DNA of 64,000 nucleotides, taken from Chloroflexota bacterium. GTDB taxonomy: Bacteria > Chloroflexota > UBA6077 > JACCZL01. Below, in pieces: positions 1-7,926 of this stretch. The position numbers and the translations under genes were made by a program. The stretch is from NCBI GenBank assembly GCA_020845495.1, contig JADLFM010000247.1, forward strand, positions 60,913 to 124,912, read 5' to 3'. The first letter of the stretch is position 1; every line of letters begins with the position of its first letter. The notes under the pieces were generated by a model, which saw only the letters and a program-made list of their open reading frames with translations, was not told where the DNA came from and did no database searches.

Positions 1-2
1 CG

Positions 3-140
3 CTGCTCGTGGTTTACAATGCGGGCGGGTTGCAACTCCGACCGGGTGCGAGGATTCTGCAACTCGTGTTTCTGCGCCTGGACCGTCCGACTGAGCGATA
101 TAGCGGGTACTATCAGGGTGAAAATCTCGGGGGGGCGTGA
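3..140 (+). CDS. C-terminal end of a dCTP deaminase / dUTPase-fold protein (5' truncated by window)
   Basis: An open frame enters from the left edge and ends at TGA 138-140; 45 residues are visible. The stretch LRPGARILQLVFLRLDRP, followed by a Tyr-rich YSGYYQGE tail, matches the C-terminal part of the trimeric dCTP deaminase/dUTPase fold. In that family a PGxxIxQLxFxRL strand precedes a flexible tail that closes over the nucleotide. The role would be making dUMP or dUTP from dCTP, or hydrolysing dUTP. The catalytic residues lie upstream, so deaminase and dUTPase cannot be separated here. The next gene starts about 150 bases downstream on the same strand. Confidence 0.68.
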   Translation: MLVVYNAGGLQLRPGARILQLVFLRLDRPTERYSGYYQGENLGGA

Positions 141-293
141 CCTTCGGGCTGCGCCGTTCGTTCTGGAGGCGAGCCGAAGGTGCGTCTCGGCTGGGCTATG
201 GCCGTCGCATGGCTCCCTTTCGGACCGTTCTGTATGAGTGCGTCAGGTCCGGCGCGACCGCTCTGGACCTGAGGAAAGCGAGACAGGGTCCTC

Positions 294-2408
294 TTGCGCC
301 AGGAGACCACGCGGAACTGGGCGACGCAGATCGCGCGCCCATTTGGCGACGTACCATTTGCAAACCTTGGCCTCGCCGTGGCCGCCTTTGCGGCGGTGTT
401 GGTGCTGCTGGTCGTTGGTGTGGTCGCGGCAGTGCAGGTCTCCTATTCCGGACGGATGTACCCTGGTGTCCGCGCGCTCGGTGTGCCGTTGGGCGGCCTG
501 ACGCGTGACGAAGCGCGTGTCATTCTGGCGGGTCGGATCGCCGACATGAGCAATCGCACCATCGGTATCGGCTTCAAAGAGCTAACCTGGACGGTCGCGG
601 GGCACCACCTGGGCGTTCGCCCGGACGTTGAGCCGCTCCTGGATGAGGCGTATGCACTCGGTCGGCAGGGCAACGTCTTTGCCCGTGTCAGCGCGCAGTT
701 TCACCTTTGGGCGAACGGCGCCGATCGCGAAGTGCGCGCTACCGCCTACGATCCGGCTGCTTTGCGCGCCTTCATGCAGGCGCTCGCCGGTGCGGTCGAC
801 CGGCCGGTCACCGACGCGCAAATTGCCCTGTCCCCCGAGGGTAAGGTCGAACTGGTGCCCGGACAGCCCGGCCGGCAGTTGCAGGTCGATGCGACTCAGC
901 GGCTTCTCGAGGAAGCGCTGGCGCAGCCGGAGGTCAGTTTCGTCAATCTAGCGATCCGTGAGACGGAGCCGAACGTCAGCACCGACGACCTCGCGGCGGC
1001 CCGAACGCAGGCTGAAGCGCTGGTGAGCGCTCCGTTGGTGCTCAAGTTCGGGGACGACGAGTGGCAGTTGACGCCGCGTCAACTCTCCACCATGGCGACG
1101 CTCCAGGGCGCAGCCGGCGTCACACTCAACCGTGACGCCATTCGCGCCTGGGCGACGCAGTTTTCACATGAGGTCGAGCAGCAGCCCCAGAACGCGCGGT
1201 TCTCGTGGCAGAGTGGCACGCTCTCGCTGCTCCGCCCGAGTAAGGATGGGCGTCGCCTCGACGTGGACCGCACGGTCGAACTCGTTGCGGCACAGGCGCT
1301 CACGGCTGACCGGACCATCGCGCTACCGGTCGTCGTCACCCGTCCGGACGTCTCGCAAGATGACGCCGGTAAGCTCAAGATCGACGGCGCTATTGAGGTC
1401 GCCAGGACGTCGTTCGCAGGCTCGTCGCCGCCGAAGCAGCACAACATCACGTTGGCGACCCAGCGGCTCAACGGCGTCGTCGTTCCGCCCGGCAAGATGT
1501 TCTCCTTCAACAAGGAAGTTGGCTCGACGAGCCTTGATGCGGGCTACAAGCTCGGCTGGGGCATCGCGAACGCTGGCGCGAACGTAAAGACGGTTCCGTC
1601 GGTGGCTGGCGGCATCTGCCAGGTCGCGACGACCCTATTCCACACCGTCTTCTGGGCCGGCTATCAGGTCGAGGAGCGGAACTACCACTTGTACTGGATC
1701 CCCGGCTACACGTCGCGCGGCGTCGAAGGGCTCGATGCGACCGTCGACGAGGAGGCCGGCCTCGACTTCCGCTTCATCAACAACACCGACAACTATCTGC
1801 TGATTCAGTCGTGGACCGAAGGTGGTCGGGTCGTCTTCGGGCTGTACGGGACCAAGCCGGACTGGACCGTCAAGGTGACCCCTGGCCAGCGCGCCGAAGT
1901 CAAGGAAGCGAGCACCGAGCAGGTCGTGGAGGAAGAGCCCACGCTGCCGGCTGGGCAGAGGCTCGCGGTCGAGGGCGCGATGGACGGCTTCAAGGTGACG
2001 ACGGTGCGAACGGTGACGCGTGGAACTGAGGAGCCGCGTATCCTGCGCCTGACGAGCCTCTACCGGCCGTCGCGGAACGTGGTCCTGGTGGGCACAGGCG
2101 GGCGGCCAGCCGGCCCGTCGCAAGTCGTACCGAACCGCCCGACCCAGTCAGTCCCCGAGTCCGCACCGGCCCGTCCCGCGCCGACGGCCGCTCCCTCGAC
2201 GGCTGCTCCCAAGCCGACCGCCGCTCCCGCGCAGCCAACCGCCGCGCCCAAACCGACGGCAGCGCCCGCACAACCCACTGCCGCTCCCAAGCCCGCCACA
2301 AAGCCAGCCGTCAAGCCGACCGCCGCTCCGAAGCCCATCATTCAGCCTGGCATCGGCACGACCGGCAGTCCGGCCCGAACGTCAACCTCTCAGGACGGCG
2401 GACGGTAG
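294..2408 (+). CDS. VanW family, membrane-anchored peptidoglycan-associated protein
   Basis: 704 residues from a TTG start, with an AGGAAAG ribosome site about 14 bases upstream. One N-terminal membrane segment (about residues 24-47) anchors a long extracellular part. Residues about 75-360 resemble the paired YoaR-like putative peptidoglycan-binding domains. Residues about 365-520 form a clear VanW domain, with a PPGKMFSFN stretch, a GGICQVATTLF core and a YxLYWIPGYTSRG segment. The C-terminus (about 620-700) is a low-complexity Ala/Pro/Thr/Lys tail built from repeated PTAAPKPTAAPAQ-like units, probably wall-spanning or flexible. VanW proteins sit in glycopeptide-resistance clusters and widely in Gram-positive-type and Chloroflexota genomes, but their biochemical role is unsettled. 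No van ligase genes are near, so a resistance role is not supported. Confidence 0.88.
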   Translation: MRQETTRNWATQIARPFGDVPFANLGLAVAAFAAVLVLLVVGVVAAVQVSYSGRMYPGVRALGVPLGGLTRDEARVILAGRIADMSNRTIGIGFKELTWTVAGHHLGVRPDVEPLLDEAYALGRQGNVFARVSAQFHLWANGADREVRATAYDPAALRAFMQALAGAVDRPVTDAQIALSPEGKVELVPGQPGRQLQVDATQRLLEEALAQPEVSFVNLAIRETEPNVSTDDLAAARTQAEALVSAPLVLKFGDDEWQLTPRQLSTMATLQGAAGVTLNRDAIRAWATQFSHEVEQQPQNARFSWQSGTLSLLRPSKDGRRLDVDRTVELVAAQALTADRTIALPVVVTRPDVSQDDAGKLKIDGAIEVARTSFAGSSPPKQHNITLATQRLNGVVVPPGKMFSFNKEVGSTSLDAGYKLGWGIANAGANVKTVPSVAGGICQVATTLFHTVFWAGYQVEERNYHLYWIPGYTSRGVEGLDATVDEEAGLDFRFINNTDNYLLIQSWTEGGRVVFGLYGTKPDWTVKVTPGQRAEVKEASTEQVVEEEPTLPAGQRLAVEGAMDGFKVTTVRTVTRGTEEPRILRLTSLYRPSRNVVLVGTGGRPAGPSQVVPNRPTQSVPESAPARPAPTAAPSTAAPKPTAAPAQPTAAPKPTAAPAQPTAAPKPATKPAVKPTAAPKPIIQPGIGTTGSPARTSTSQDGGR

Positions 2409-2481
2409 CACGCCTGCACCCGCGCCCCAGCTTCTTTCCGGAGGGGGCGGGCGGTACTGCGTGGCGACGACGGCCGTTCGG

Positions 2482-2907
2482 CTAGTCGACGGCGTCGGCT
2501 CGGCCGGCCTGCTCCCAGATCGAGCGCTCGGCGTCGTCCGTCGAGGCATCCTCGAAGACGCGGGTCAGGCCGTAGTCGAGGAGAATCAGCATTTGATCCT
2601 CGCGCGTGGCAGTGTGCGGAAAGTCAATCCGCACGTGAATTCCTGGTATCGCGCGGAAGCCCCGGTCGATACTGTTGATGCACCGCACGATCTCGCGGCC
2701 CGTCAAGTACGTCCCCTGACGGGTGCGCCAGGACCAGCTTCGCGAGCGCCCATCAGCGTACCGATAGTGCACGGCGGCCGTGTAGCGCTGGCCGCGCCGA
2801 ATAACGGCGGCCGTCGCATCCACACGGTCCCCGCTGACGCGCCAGAGCTTCATGAAACGGTCGTGCCGAAGGTCTACCTGAAACACCAGTCGTCCTGGCC
2901 AATCCAC
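2482..2907 (-). CDS. hypothetical protein, 141 aa
   Basis: GTG start at 2907; an internal ATG at 2853 (MKLWRV) is an alternative start. Codon choice, with G/C third positions, is like that of neighbouring genes, and the protein has a balanced soluble composition. There are repeated basic/aromatic strands (YTAAVHYRYADGRSRSW) and a C-terminal acidic stretch. I recognise no family. It is convergent with the VanW gene, and its start faces the TenA promoter, so the two would share a divergent control region. No signal peptide or membrane segment is visible. Overlapping frames on the plus strand have poorer composition and were discarded. Confidence 0.55.
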   Translation of the reverse strand: MDWPGRLVFQVDLRHDRFMKLWRVSGDRVDATAAVIRRGQRYTAAVHYRYADGRSRSWSWRTRQGTYLTGREIVRCINSIDRGFRAIPGIHVRIDFPHTATREDQMLILLDYGLTRVFEDASTDDAERSIWEQAGRADAVD

Positions 2908-2931
2908 GCTGAGTCAGCGCGGGCGCGATTG

Positions 2932-2937
2932 TACAAT
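2932..2937 (+). promoter_or_regulatory. -10-like TACAAT upstream of TenA gene
   Basis: TACAAT, preceded by TG (TTGTACAATGG context), lies 79 bases before the GTG start at 3011. The matching -35 region (2909-2914, CTGAGT) keeps three of six consensus bases. The same GTACAAT word precedes mnmA, recF and the BFN gene in this window. Confidence 0.4.
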
Positions 2938-3010
2938 GGACCGTCCGGCGGCCGAAAGGCGGCGCGTCCGTCATCGGCCGTGGGCACGCCTCGAAAGGAC
3001 GCCTCTCGCG

Positions 3011-3667
3011 GTGACCGAATCGTTCACAGACGCTCTCTGGCATGAAGCCAGGCCCCTCTGGTCGGCCATCCGTCAGCACCCATTTCTCGCCGAGCTACGC
3101 GCCGGAACGCTGCCACCCGAGTCGTTTCGCTACTACGTGACGCAGGACTTTCACTATCTGGAAGGCTTCGCGCGGACCGTCGCGACGGCACTCGCCAAGG
3201 CCCCGAACGCCGAGACGCTCCTGGCGCTCTCCAGGCGTGTCCTCACGCCTATCGAACGACCGCTCCACGAGCGCCTGTTCGCGCTCGCCGGCCTGGAGTT
3301 GGTCTGCGTCGAGGCTGCACTCGTTGCTCCAACGAATCTTGCGTACCAGAATCACATGCTGGTGACGGCCACGCGCGGAGGGCTGGGCGAAGCGGCGGCA
3401 GCGCTCCTGCCGTGCCCCTGGACGTATCACGCGCTCGGCGGCGAGCTTCCCGACCTCGACCATCCCATTTACGGCGAGTGGGCGCGCTTCTATAGCGAAG
3501 GGCTTCTCGCCGAGAGTTGTGCGGCGTGGCGCGGCTTCGTCGATGCCGAGGCAGCCGAGGCCGGTCCGCGCACCCGCGAGGCGATGCGCCGCGCCTTCCT
3601 GACGAGTATGCGCTACGAGTGGATGTTCTGGGACATGGCGTACCGCTGCGAGGCATGGCCGGTCTGA
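3011..3667 (+). CDS. tenA: TenA family thiaminase II / aminopyrimidine aminohydrolase
   Basis: 218 residues from GTG 3011, chosen because GAAAGGA lies 11 bases upstream and the family begins near this point; the frame is open further upstream. TenA hydrolyses degraded thiamin pyrimidines (salvage) or thiamin in the cytosol. The expected active site is present: Asp46 in YYVTQDFHYL, the nucleophile Cys135 in ALLPCPWTY (the same number as in Bacillus subtilis TenA), and Glu203 in RYEWMFWDMAY. Length is typical. No thiamin biosynthesis genes and no TPP riboswitch are seen beside it, so it stands alone and probably acts in salvage. The small membrane protein that follows may be co-transcribed. Confidence 0.9.
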   Translation: MTESFTDALWHEARPLWSAIRQHPFLAELRAGTLPPESFRYYVTQDFHYLEGFARTVATALAKAPNAETLLALSRRVLTPIERPLHERLFALAGLELVCVEAALVAPTNLAYQNHMLVTATRGGLGEAAAALLPCPWTYHALGGELPDLDHPIYGEWARFYSEGLLAESCAAWRGFVDAEAAEAGPRTREAMRRAFLTSMRYEWMFWDMAYRCEAWPV

Positions 3668-3809
3668 GCGGGGGGCGGCGCTCGCGAGACGGCAAGAACC
3701 GCTGGACGGCGCGCGTACGGCGGTGGCCGCCACGTGCAGCACTCTGGTCACCTCCGCAGGTCGGTGTGAAAACGTCGCCTTCTGGCATCGCCCGGCGTAT
3801 GATGCATTC

Positions 3810-4010
3810 GTGCCCCTCGAAGTTGCCCTCGAGTCGACCGTCGTCGTTACGTTCGCATCGCTGGCCGCCGCTGCGCTGACGGCGGCATTAAACTACTTGC
3901 TCGAGCGGGAGTGGCCGGCGTTCGTCTTTCTCGTCCTGGCCGCATCGACGTCACTCTGGTACGGGTACATCTTCATCACGGTCGTGCGGGCCGCGTTTCG
4001 CGCCGCCTGA
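3810..4010 (+). CDS. small membrane protein, 66 aa
   Basis: Starts at GTG 3810 (an upstream in-frame start at 3723 gives a less plausible soluble N-terminus). The protein is mostly two hydrophobic segments: about residues 10-28 (VVVTFASLAAAALTAALNYL) and about 35-58 (FVFLVLAASTSLWYGYIFI), separated by a charged LEREW loop. No family is recognised. It lies 140 bases after TenA on the same strand. The evidence is an open frame with coherent membrane topology; homology is unknown. Confidence 0.45.
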   Translation: MPLEVALESTVVVTFASLAAAALTAALNYLLEREWPAFVFLVLAASTSLWYGYIFITVVRAAFRAA

Positions 4011-4244
4011 GCCGAGTCCAGCGCTCAGGCGGACGCCCCGCGCCTCCAGGCCGGTGCCTCGGTTCTGACGCGCCCAGGTGGGGTGCCCCAGCCCCGTCTG
4101 TCGAACACGAGCGCCGCTCTGGCTCGGGCTGCCTGCCCCGATCCGCTCCGGCCAACTATCATGACAGTGAGGCCAGTTCCGACGCTCCGGACTTCGACGT
4201 CCAGTCGGCAAGCGGCCATCCGACCGATGTCCAGGAGCCGATAC

Positions 4245-6542
4245 ATGGCAGATTATGCCGTCATCGGGCAGTCACTCCGTCGTGTCGACGGGGCGGAAAA
4301 GGTGACCGGGCAGGCGCGCTACACCGGCGACCTTCAGGTGCCCGGCTTGCTCCACGCCCGGCTGGTGCTCAGCCCGTACGCCAGCGCTCGTATCGTCAAG
4401 GTCGATGCAGCCGCCGCCCGTGGCGTTCCCGGCGTGGTCGGCGTATACACCGCCGAGGACTTGCCCTTTGCCGAGCCTGACTCTGGCTCACGGAAGCGCG
4501 ACTTCATGGCCCGAGGCCAGGCCCTCTATCACGGCCATCCAGTTGCGTGCGTCGTCGCCGAGACCGCGGCTGCTGCACAGGATGCGCTTGCGCTGGTCGA
4601 GGTCGAGTACGAACCGCGCCCGGCGGCCGTCGATCTCCTCGATGCGATGCAAGAGAACGCTCCGCATACCCGAGGCGAGAAGCCCGTCGAGGCGAGCGCT
4701 GAGGCCCAGATGCACGCCACGGCCTCCGGCGGCGAAACGACCGAGAAAGAGGAGCTTCCGGCGAACGTCTCGACCAACCTGCACTTCATGCGCGGTGACG
4801 TCGAGCAGGGTTTCCGTGAGGCAGACGTGATCGTCGAGCAGACGTACCGGACGTCGATGGTGCATCAGGGGTACATCGAGCCTCAGGTAACCCTCGCCGC
4901 CGTCGATCCGCTCGGGACGCTAACCATCTACACCAGCACCCAGGCGCTGTTCTATACGCGCGCTGAGGTGTGCGCGGCCCTGGGCCTGCCGAACAACAAG
5001 GTCAAGGTGGTTGGGATGACCATCGGCGGCGGCTTCGGCGGCAAGTTCATGCTGCTCGAAGCACTGGCTGCTGCCGTCGCCTTGAAGACCGGCCGCCCAG
5101 TCCGGCTCGAATACTCCCGAATGGACGACTTCCTGGCCGCTAACCCGGCCCCCCCGTCGGTCTGGGAGATCAAGCTCGGCGCGAAGCAGGACGGCACGAT
5201 CACGGCCCTGAAGGCGCGTGTCATTTTCGACACCGGCGCCTACAGCGGCTCGCCGATCCAGATCGGCTCGATCCTGCTCGGCTCGTCGTACCGCTTCCCG
5301 AACCTGGACATTCGTGGGTACGAGGTGCTGACCAACAAGACACCAGCCGGAGCGTACCGGGCGCCGGGCGCCGTCCAGGCCGCGTTCGCCATCGAGTCGA
5401 CGGTTGACATGTTGGCGAACGCGCTTGGCATGGATCGTCTGGAGTTCCGGAAGAAGAACGCCGTCAAGGAGGGCGACCTTCGCTCCAACAATCAGCCCTG
5501 GCCCAAAATCGGACTGCCGGAGTGTCTGGCCCAGATCGAAGGCCCGTGGAAGGAACTGCTGGCCAAGAAGCACAACCACGGTCGCGTGCGCGAGGGTGTC
5601 GGCATCGCCATCGGCGGCTGGCCCGGCGGTATCGAGCCGGCTACGGCAGTCTGCCGGCTCAACACCGATGGCACGATCAGCGTGGTGCTGGGGTCGATCG
5701 ACTTGAGCGGCACCGACACCAGCTTCAAGCAGATCGCGGCTGAGGCGTTCGGCGTCAACGGCGACATGGTCGAGGTCACGCACGGGGACACCGACGCGGC
5801 GCCGTACGCGGGCGGCTCTGGAGGCTCGAAGATCACGTACACGGTCGGGGCCGCCGTTCAGCGGGCCGCCGAGGACGCGCGCCATCAGGTACTCGCGATC
5901 GCCTCTCAACTGTTAGAGGCCGGCCTCGACGACCTGGAGATCGCCGGCGAGGTGGTGCGGGTCAAGGGTGTGCCGAATCGCGAACTTCCGCTGAAGGCGG
6001 TCGCCGCCGCCAGCATGAGCTTCGGCGGGAAGTTCGAGCCGGTTTACGGCAAGGGCGCGTCAGCCCAATCCACGCAATCGCCGGGCTTCGCCGTTCACCT
6101 GGCCCGCGTCGCCATCGACACCGACACTGGCAAGGTCACGGTGCTCGACTACGTCGCTGCGCAGGATGTTGGGAAGGCCATCAACCCGGCCGAGGTCGAG
6201 GGCCAGATCGTCGGTGGCGTGCTCCAGGGCATCGGCCAGGCACTGTACGAACAGATGGCGTACGACGAGAGCGGGCAGTTGATCACCGGTAGCCTGCTCG
6301 ACTACGCGATCCCCTCAGCGGGCCATGCACCGACTATCAAGCCGATCCTGGTGGAAGTCCCCTCGGCGCACGGCCCGTACGGCGCCAAGGGCGTCGGCGA
6401 GCCGCCAGTCATCCCGGCCCCCGCGACGATCGCCAACGCTGTTGCAGACGCGATCGGCGTCCGCCTGAGTGACATCCCGATCACGTCGCAGGCGGTCGCG
6501 GCCGGTCTACGCGGCGCGACCGGACAGAACGGCACGCACTGA
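4245..6542 (+). CDS. xanthine dehydrogenase family protein, molybdopterin-binding (large) subunit
   Basis: 765 residues from ATG 4245, with CCAGGAG as ribosome site; the upstream in-frame extension is compositionally unlike the family. The N-terminal hammerhead (a/b) domain covers about residues 1-130. The Moco-binding part contains the GGGFGGKF motif, an AGAYRAPGAVQ loop and, near the C-terminus, GAKGVGEPPVIPAPATIANA, whose Glu is the family's base catalyst. It belongs to the aldehyde oxidase / xanthine dehydrogenase / CO-dehydrogenase-like hydroxylases. The active-site loop is AYRAPG, not the AYRCSFR of form I CO dehydrogenase, so a CO-oxidising role is unlikely. The usual FAD-binding and 2Fe-2S small subunits are absent from both flanks; partners must be encoded elsewhere. 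Substrate unknown. Confidence 0.9.
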   Translation: MADYAVIGQSLRRVDGAEKVTGQARYTGDLQVPGLLHARLVLSPYASARIVKVDAAAARGVPGVVGVYTAEDLPFAEPDSGSRKRDFMARGQALYHGHPVACVVAETAAAAQDALALVEVEYEPRPAAVDLLDAMQENAPHTRGEKPVEASAEAQMHATASGGETTEKEELPANVSTNLHFMRGDVEQGFREADVIVEQTYRTSMVHQGYIEPQVTLAAVDPLGTLTIYTSTQALFYTRAEVCAALGLPNNKVKVVGMTIGGGFGGKFMLLEALAAAVALKTGRPVRLEYSRMDDFLAANPAPPSVWEIKLGAKQDGTITALKARVIFDTGAYSGSPIQIGSILLGSSYRFPNLDIRGYEVLTNKTPAGAYRAPGAVQAAFAIESTVDMLANALGMDRLEFRKKNAVKEGDLRSNNQPWPKIGLPECLAQIEGPWKELLAKKHNHGRVREGVGIAIGGWPGGIEPATAVCRLNTDGTISVVLGSIDLSGTDTSFKQIAAEAFGVNGDMVEVTHGDTDAAPYAGGSGGSKITYTVGAAVQRAAEDARHQVLAIASQLLEAGLDDLEIAGEVVRVKGVPNRELPLKAVAAASMSFGGKFEPVYGKGASAQSTQSPGFAVHLARVAIDTDTGKVTVLDYVAAQDVGKAINPAEVEGQIVGGVLQGIGQALYEQMAYDESGQLITGSLLDYAIPSAGHAPTIKPILVEVPSAHGPYGAKGVGEPPVIPAPATIANAVADAIGVRLSDIPITSQAVAAGLRGATGQNGTH

Positions 6543-6560
6543 GACGCGGTCTCGTGGCGA

Positions 6561-6598
6561 AGAGCAGTGGCGCGGTCGATAGGCCGCGCCACTGCTCT
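6561..6598 (+). terminator. hairpin terminator after molybdenum hydroxylase gene
   Basis: A perfect 15-bp stem (6561-6575 with 6584-6598) with an 8-base loop starts 18 bases after the stop codon. There is no U tract. It is the first of several U-less hairpins in this window. Confidence 0.65.
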
Positions 6599-6759
6599 GC
6601 GATCGCCGCGGCCGTTAGCACGTCTCCCGTTTGAAGACGTGGCGCGTCGCAGGGATCAAGGTTGTCCCGTGGAGCGCTGACCCCCATTCACCGACGGAAC
6701 ACCCCTGGCACTTCCAGAGGGAGAGCGAGAGGCCGCAGGGTGACGCATCGCGGTGTCGC

Positions 6760-7770
6760 TCAGCGCCCCTCGGCGCGGATGACGACCCGTCCTGACCAGC
6801 GCTGACCGGCCTCGAGCACCACCTCTCCGACGTCGAGGCCGCGCGCCGCGAGGTTGAAGGCGTCGGTCAGGCAGGTGTACGGCTCGAGCGCCACCACGTC
6901 GCGGGTAGGCGGAGCAAACACGACGTGCTCTCGGAAGCCCGCATCCGACGACACGGACACCGAACGCCCGCTCGCCGGGTCTCGCACCGCCGAGGTAAAC
7001 CAGCCGTCCGCCACGTGCAGCCCGGTGTACACGTCGTCGAGGTGCAGGCCGTCGAGGGCGCGCCACTCCCGCAAATCGGCGACCGCACTGGCCGCGAGGC
7101 GCGTACCGGTCGGCAGATGGGACTCCAACTCCCAGACCTCGTCGGCCGGGACGTGCACCTCACAGGCAGCGCGCGTGCCCAGTGGGCCAAGTGGAAGCGG
7201 GAAGTACGGGTGCAGCCCGAAGCCCATCGGCATCGGCCGCTCGCCGTCGTTCGTGGCCGTGGCGTCGATGGTCAGGGCTCGCCCATGCAAGCGATAGGTC
7301 AGCGTCAGCGTCGTCGGGAACGTCCAGCCCGATGGGTCGCCCGCTCCAATCGCCACACTCGCTCGACAGAACGCTCCATCGTCAACGCCGGTCGCCTCGA
7401 CAGTCCAGGCGCGTTCTCGCACGATCCCATGAATGGCATTGCCGCTGTCCGTGACCGGCACGGTATAGGCGCGGCCCTGGAACGTGAAATGGCCGCCTCG
7501 GATCCGGTTCGGCCAGGGATACAGGATCGGGATGCCGTAGCGGGTAGTGAAGCGCAGCAGCGCCGCGTCGTCGGGCGGCTCGACCAGCACCGGCCACTGC
7601 CGCTCGCCCGCGCCAACCCGAAACGCGAGGCAGGCCAGCCCGAGGCCCGGCAGGACCTCGACTTCGGCCGGCTCGACGGTGTCGCGCAGCACCACGACGA
7701 CCTGACCGGCGCGCTGACGCTCCTCGACCGCATAGCGCACACTGGCAGTCTGGCGCCCTGACGTTGTCAC
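6760..7770 (-). CDS. aldose 1-epimerase family protein
   Basis: Starts at GTG 7770, directly behind a GAGGAGGGA ribosome site, giving 336 residues. Aldose 1-epimerases (mutarotases) interconvert alpha and beta anomers of hexoses in the cytosol. Visible family marks are YGIPILYPWPNRI near the N-terminus (substrate-binding Asn/Arg), GNAIHGIVRERAW with the first catalytic-type His, MGFGLHPYFPLP with the second His, and a C-terminal VVALEPYTCLTDAFN stretch carrying the catalytic Glu. It is divergent from the methionine synthase gene. It may serve the sugar import genes of the region, but the specific sugar cannot be read from the sequence; a glucose-6-phosphate 1-epimerase-like role is possible. 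Confidence 0.88.
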   Translation of the reverse strand: MTTSGRQTASVRYAVEERQRAGQVVVVLRDTVEPAEVEVLPGLGLACLAFRVGAGERQWPVLVEPPDDAALLRFTTRYGIPILYPWPNRIRGGHFTFQGRAYTVPVTDSGNAIHGIVRERAWTVEATGVDDGAFCRASVAIGAGDPSGWTFPTTLTLTYRLHGRALTIDATATNDGERPMPMGFGLHPYFPLPLGPLGTRAACEVHVPADEVWELESHLPTGTRLAASAVADLREWRALDGLHLDDVYTGLHVADGWFTSAVRDPASGRSVSVSSDAGFREHVVFAPPTRDVVALEPYTCLTDAFNLAARGLDVGEVVLEAGQRWSGRVVIRAEGR

Positions 7771-7926
7771 GCTGTCCCTCCTCGGCCATCGGGCCGTGCC
7801 CGGATGATCGTGGCGTCCCTGGTGCTCCTTGGATCGTGGCCGCACACGTACCCAGCACGGAGGTTATGGCACGGTCTTTCCAGACCGGGCGACAATACCG
7901 TATCCAGTTCCTGGAAGTGCCGTCTG

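Noticed and set aside
294..2408. Vancomycin resistance determinant
   Set aside because: VanW domains are widespread in wall-associated proteins. There are no vanA/H/X/Y or sensor-kinase genes near.
4245..6542. Form I carbon monoxide dehydrogenase large subunit (CoxL)
   Set aside because: The active-site loop is AYRAPG, not AYRCSFR, and coxM and coxS are absent.
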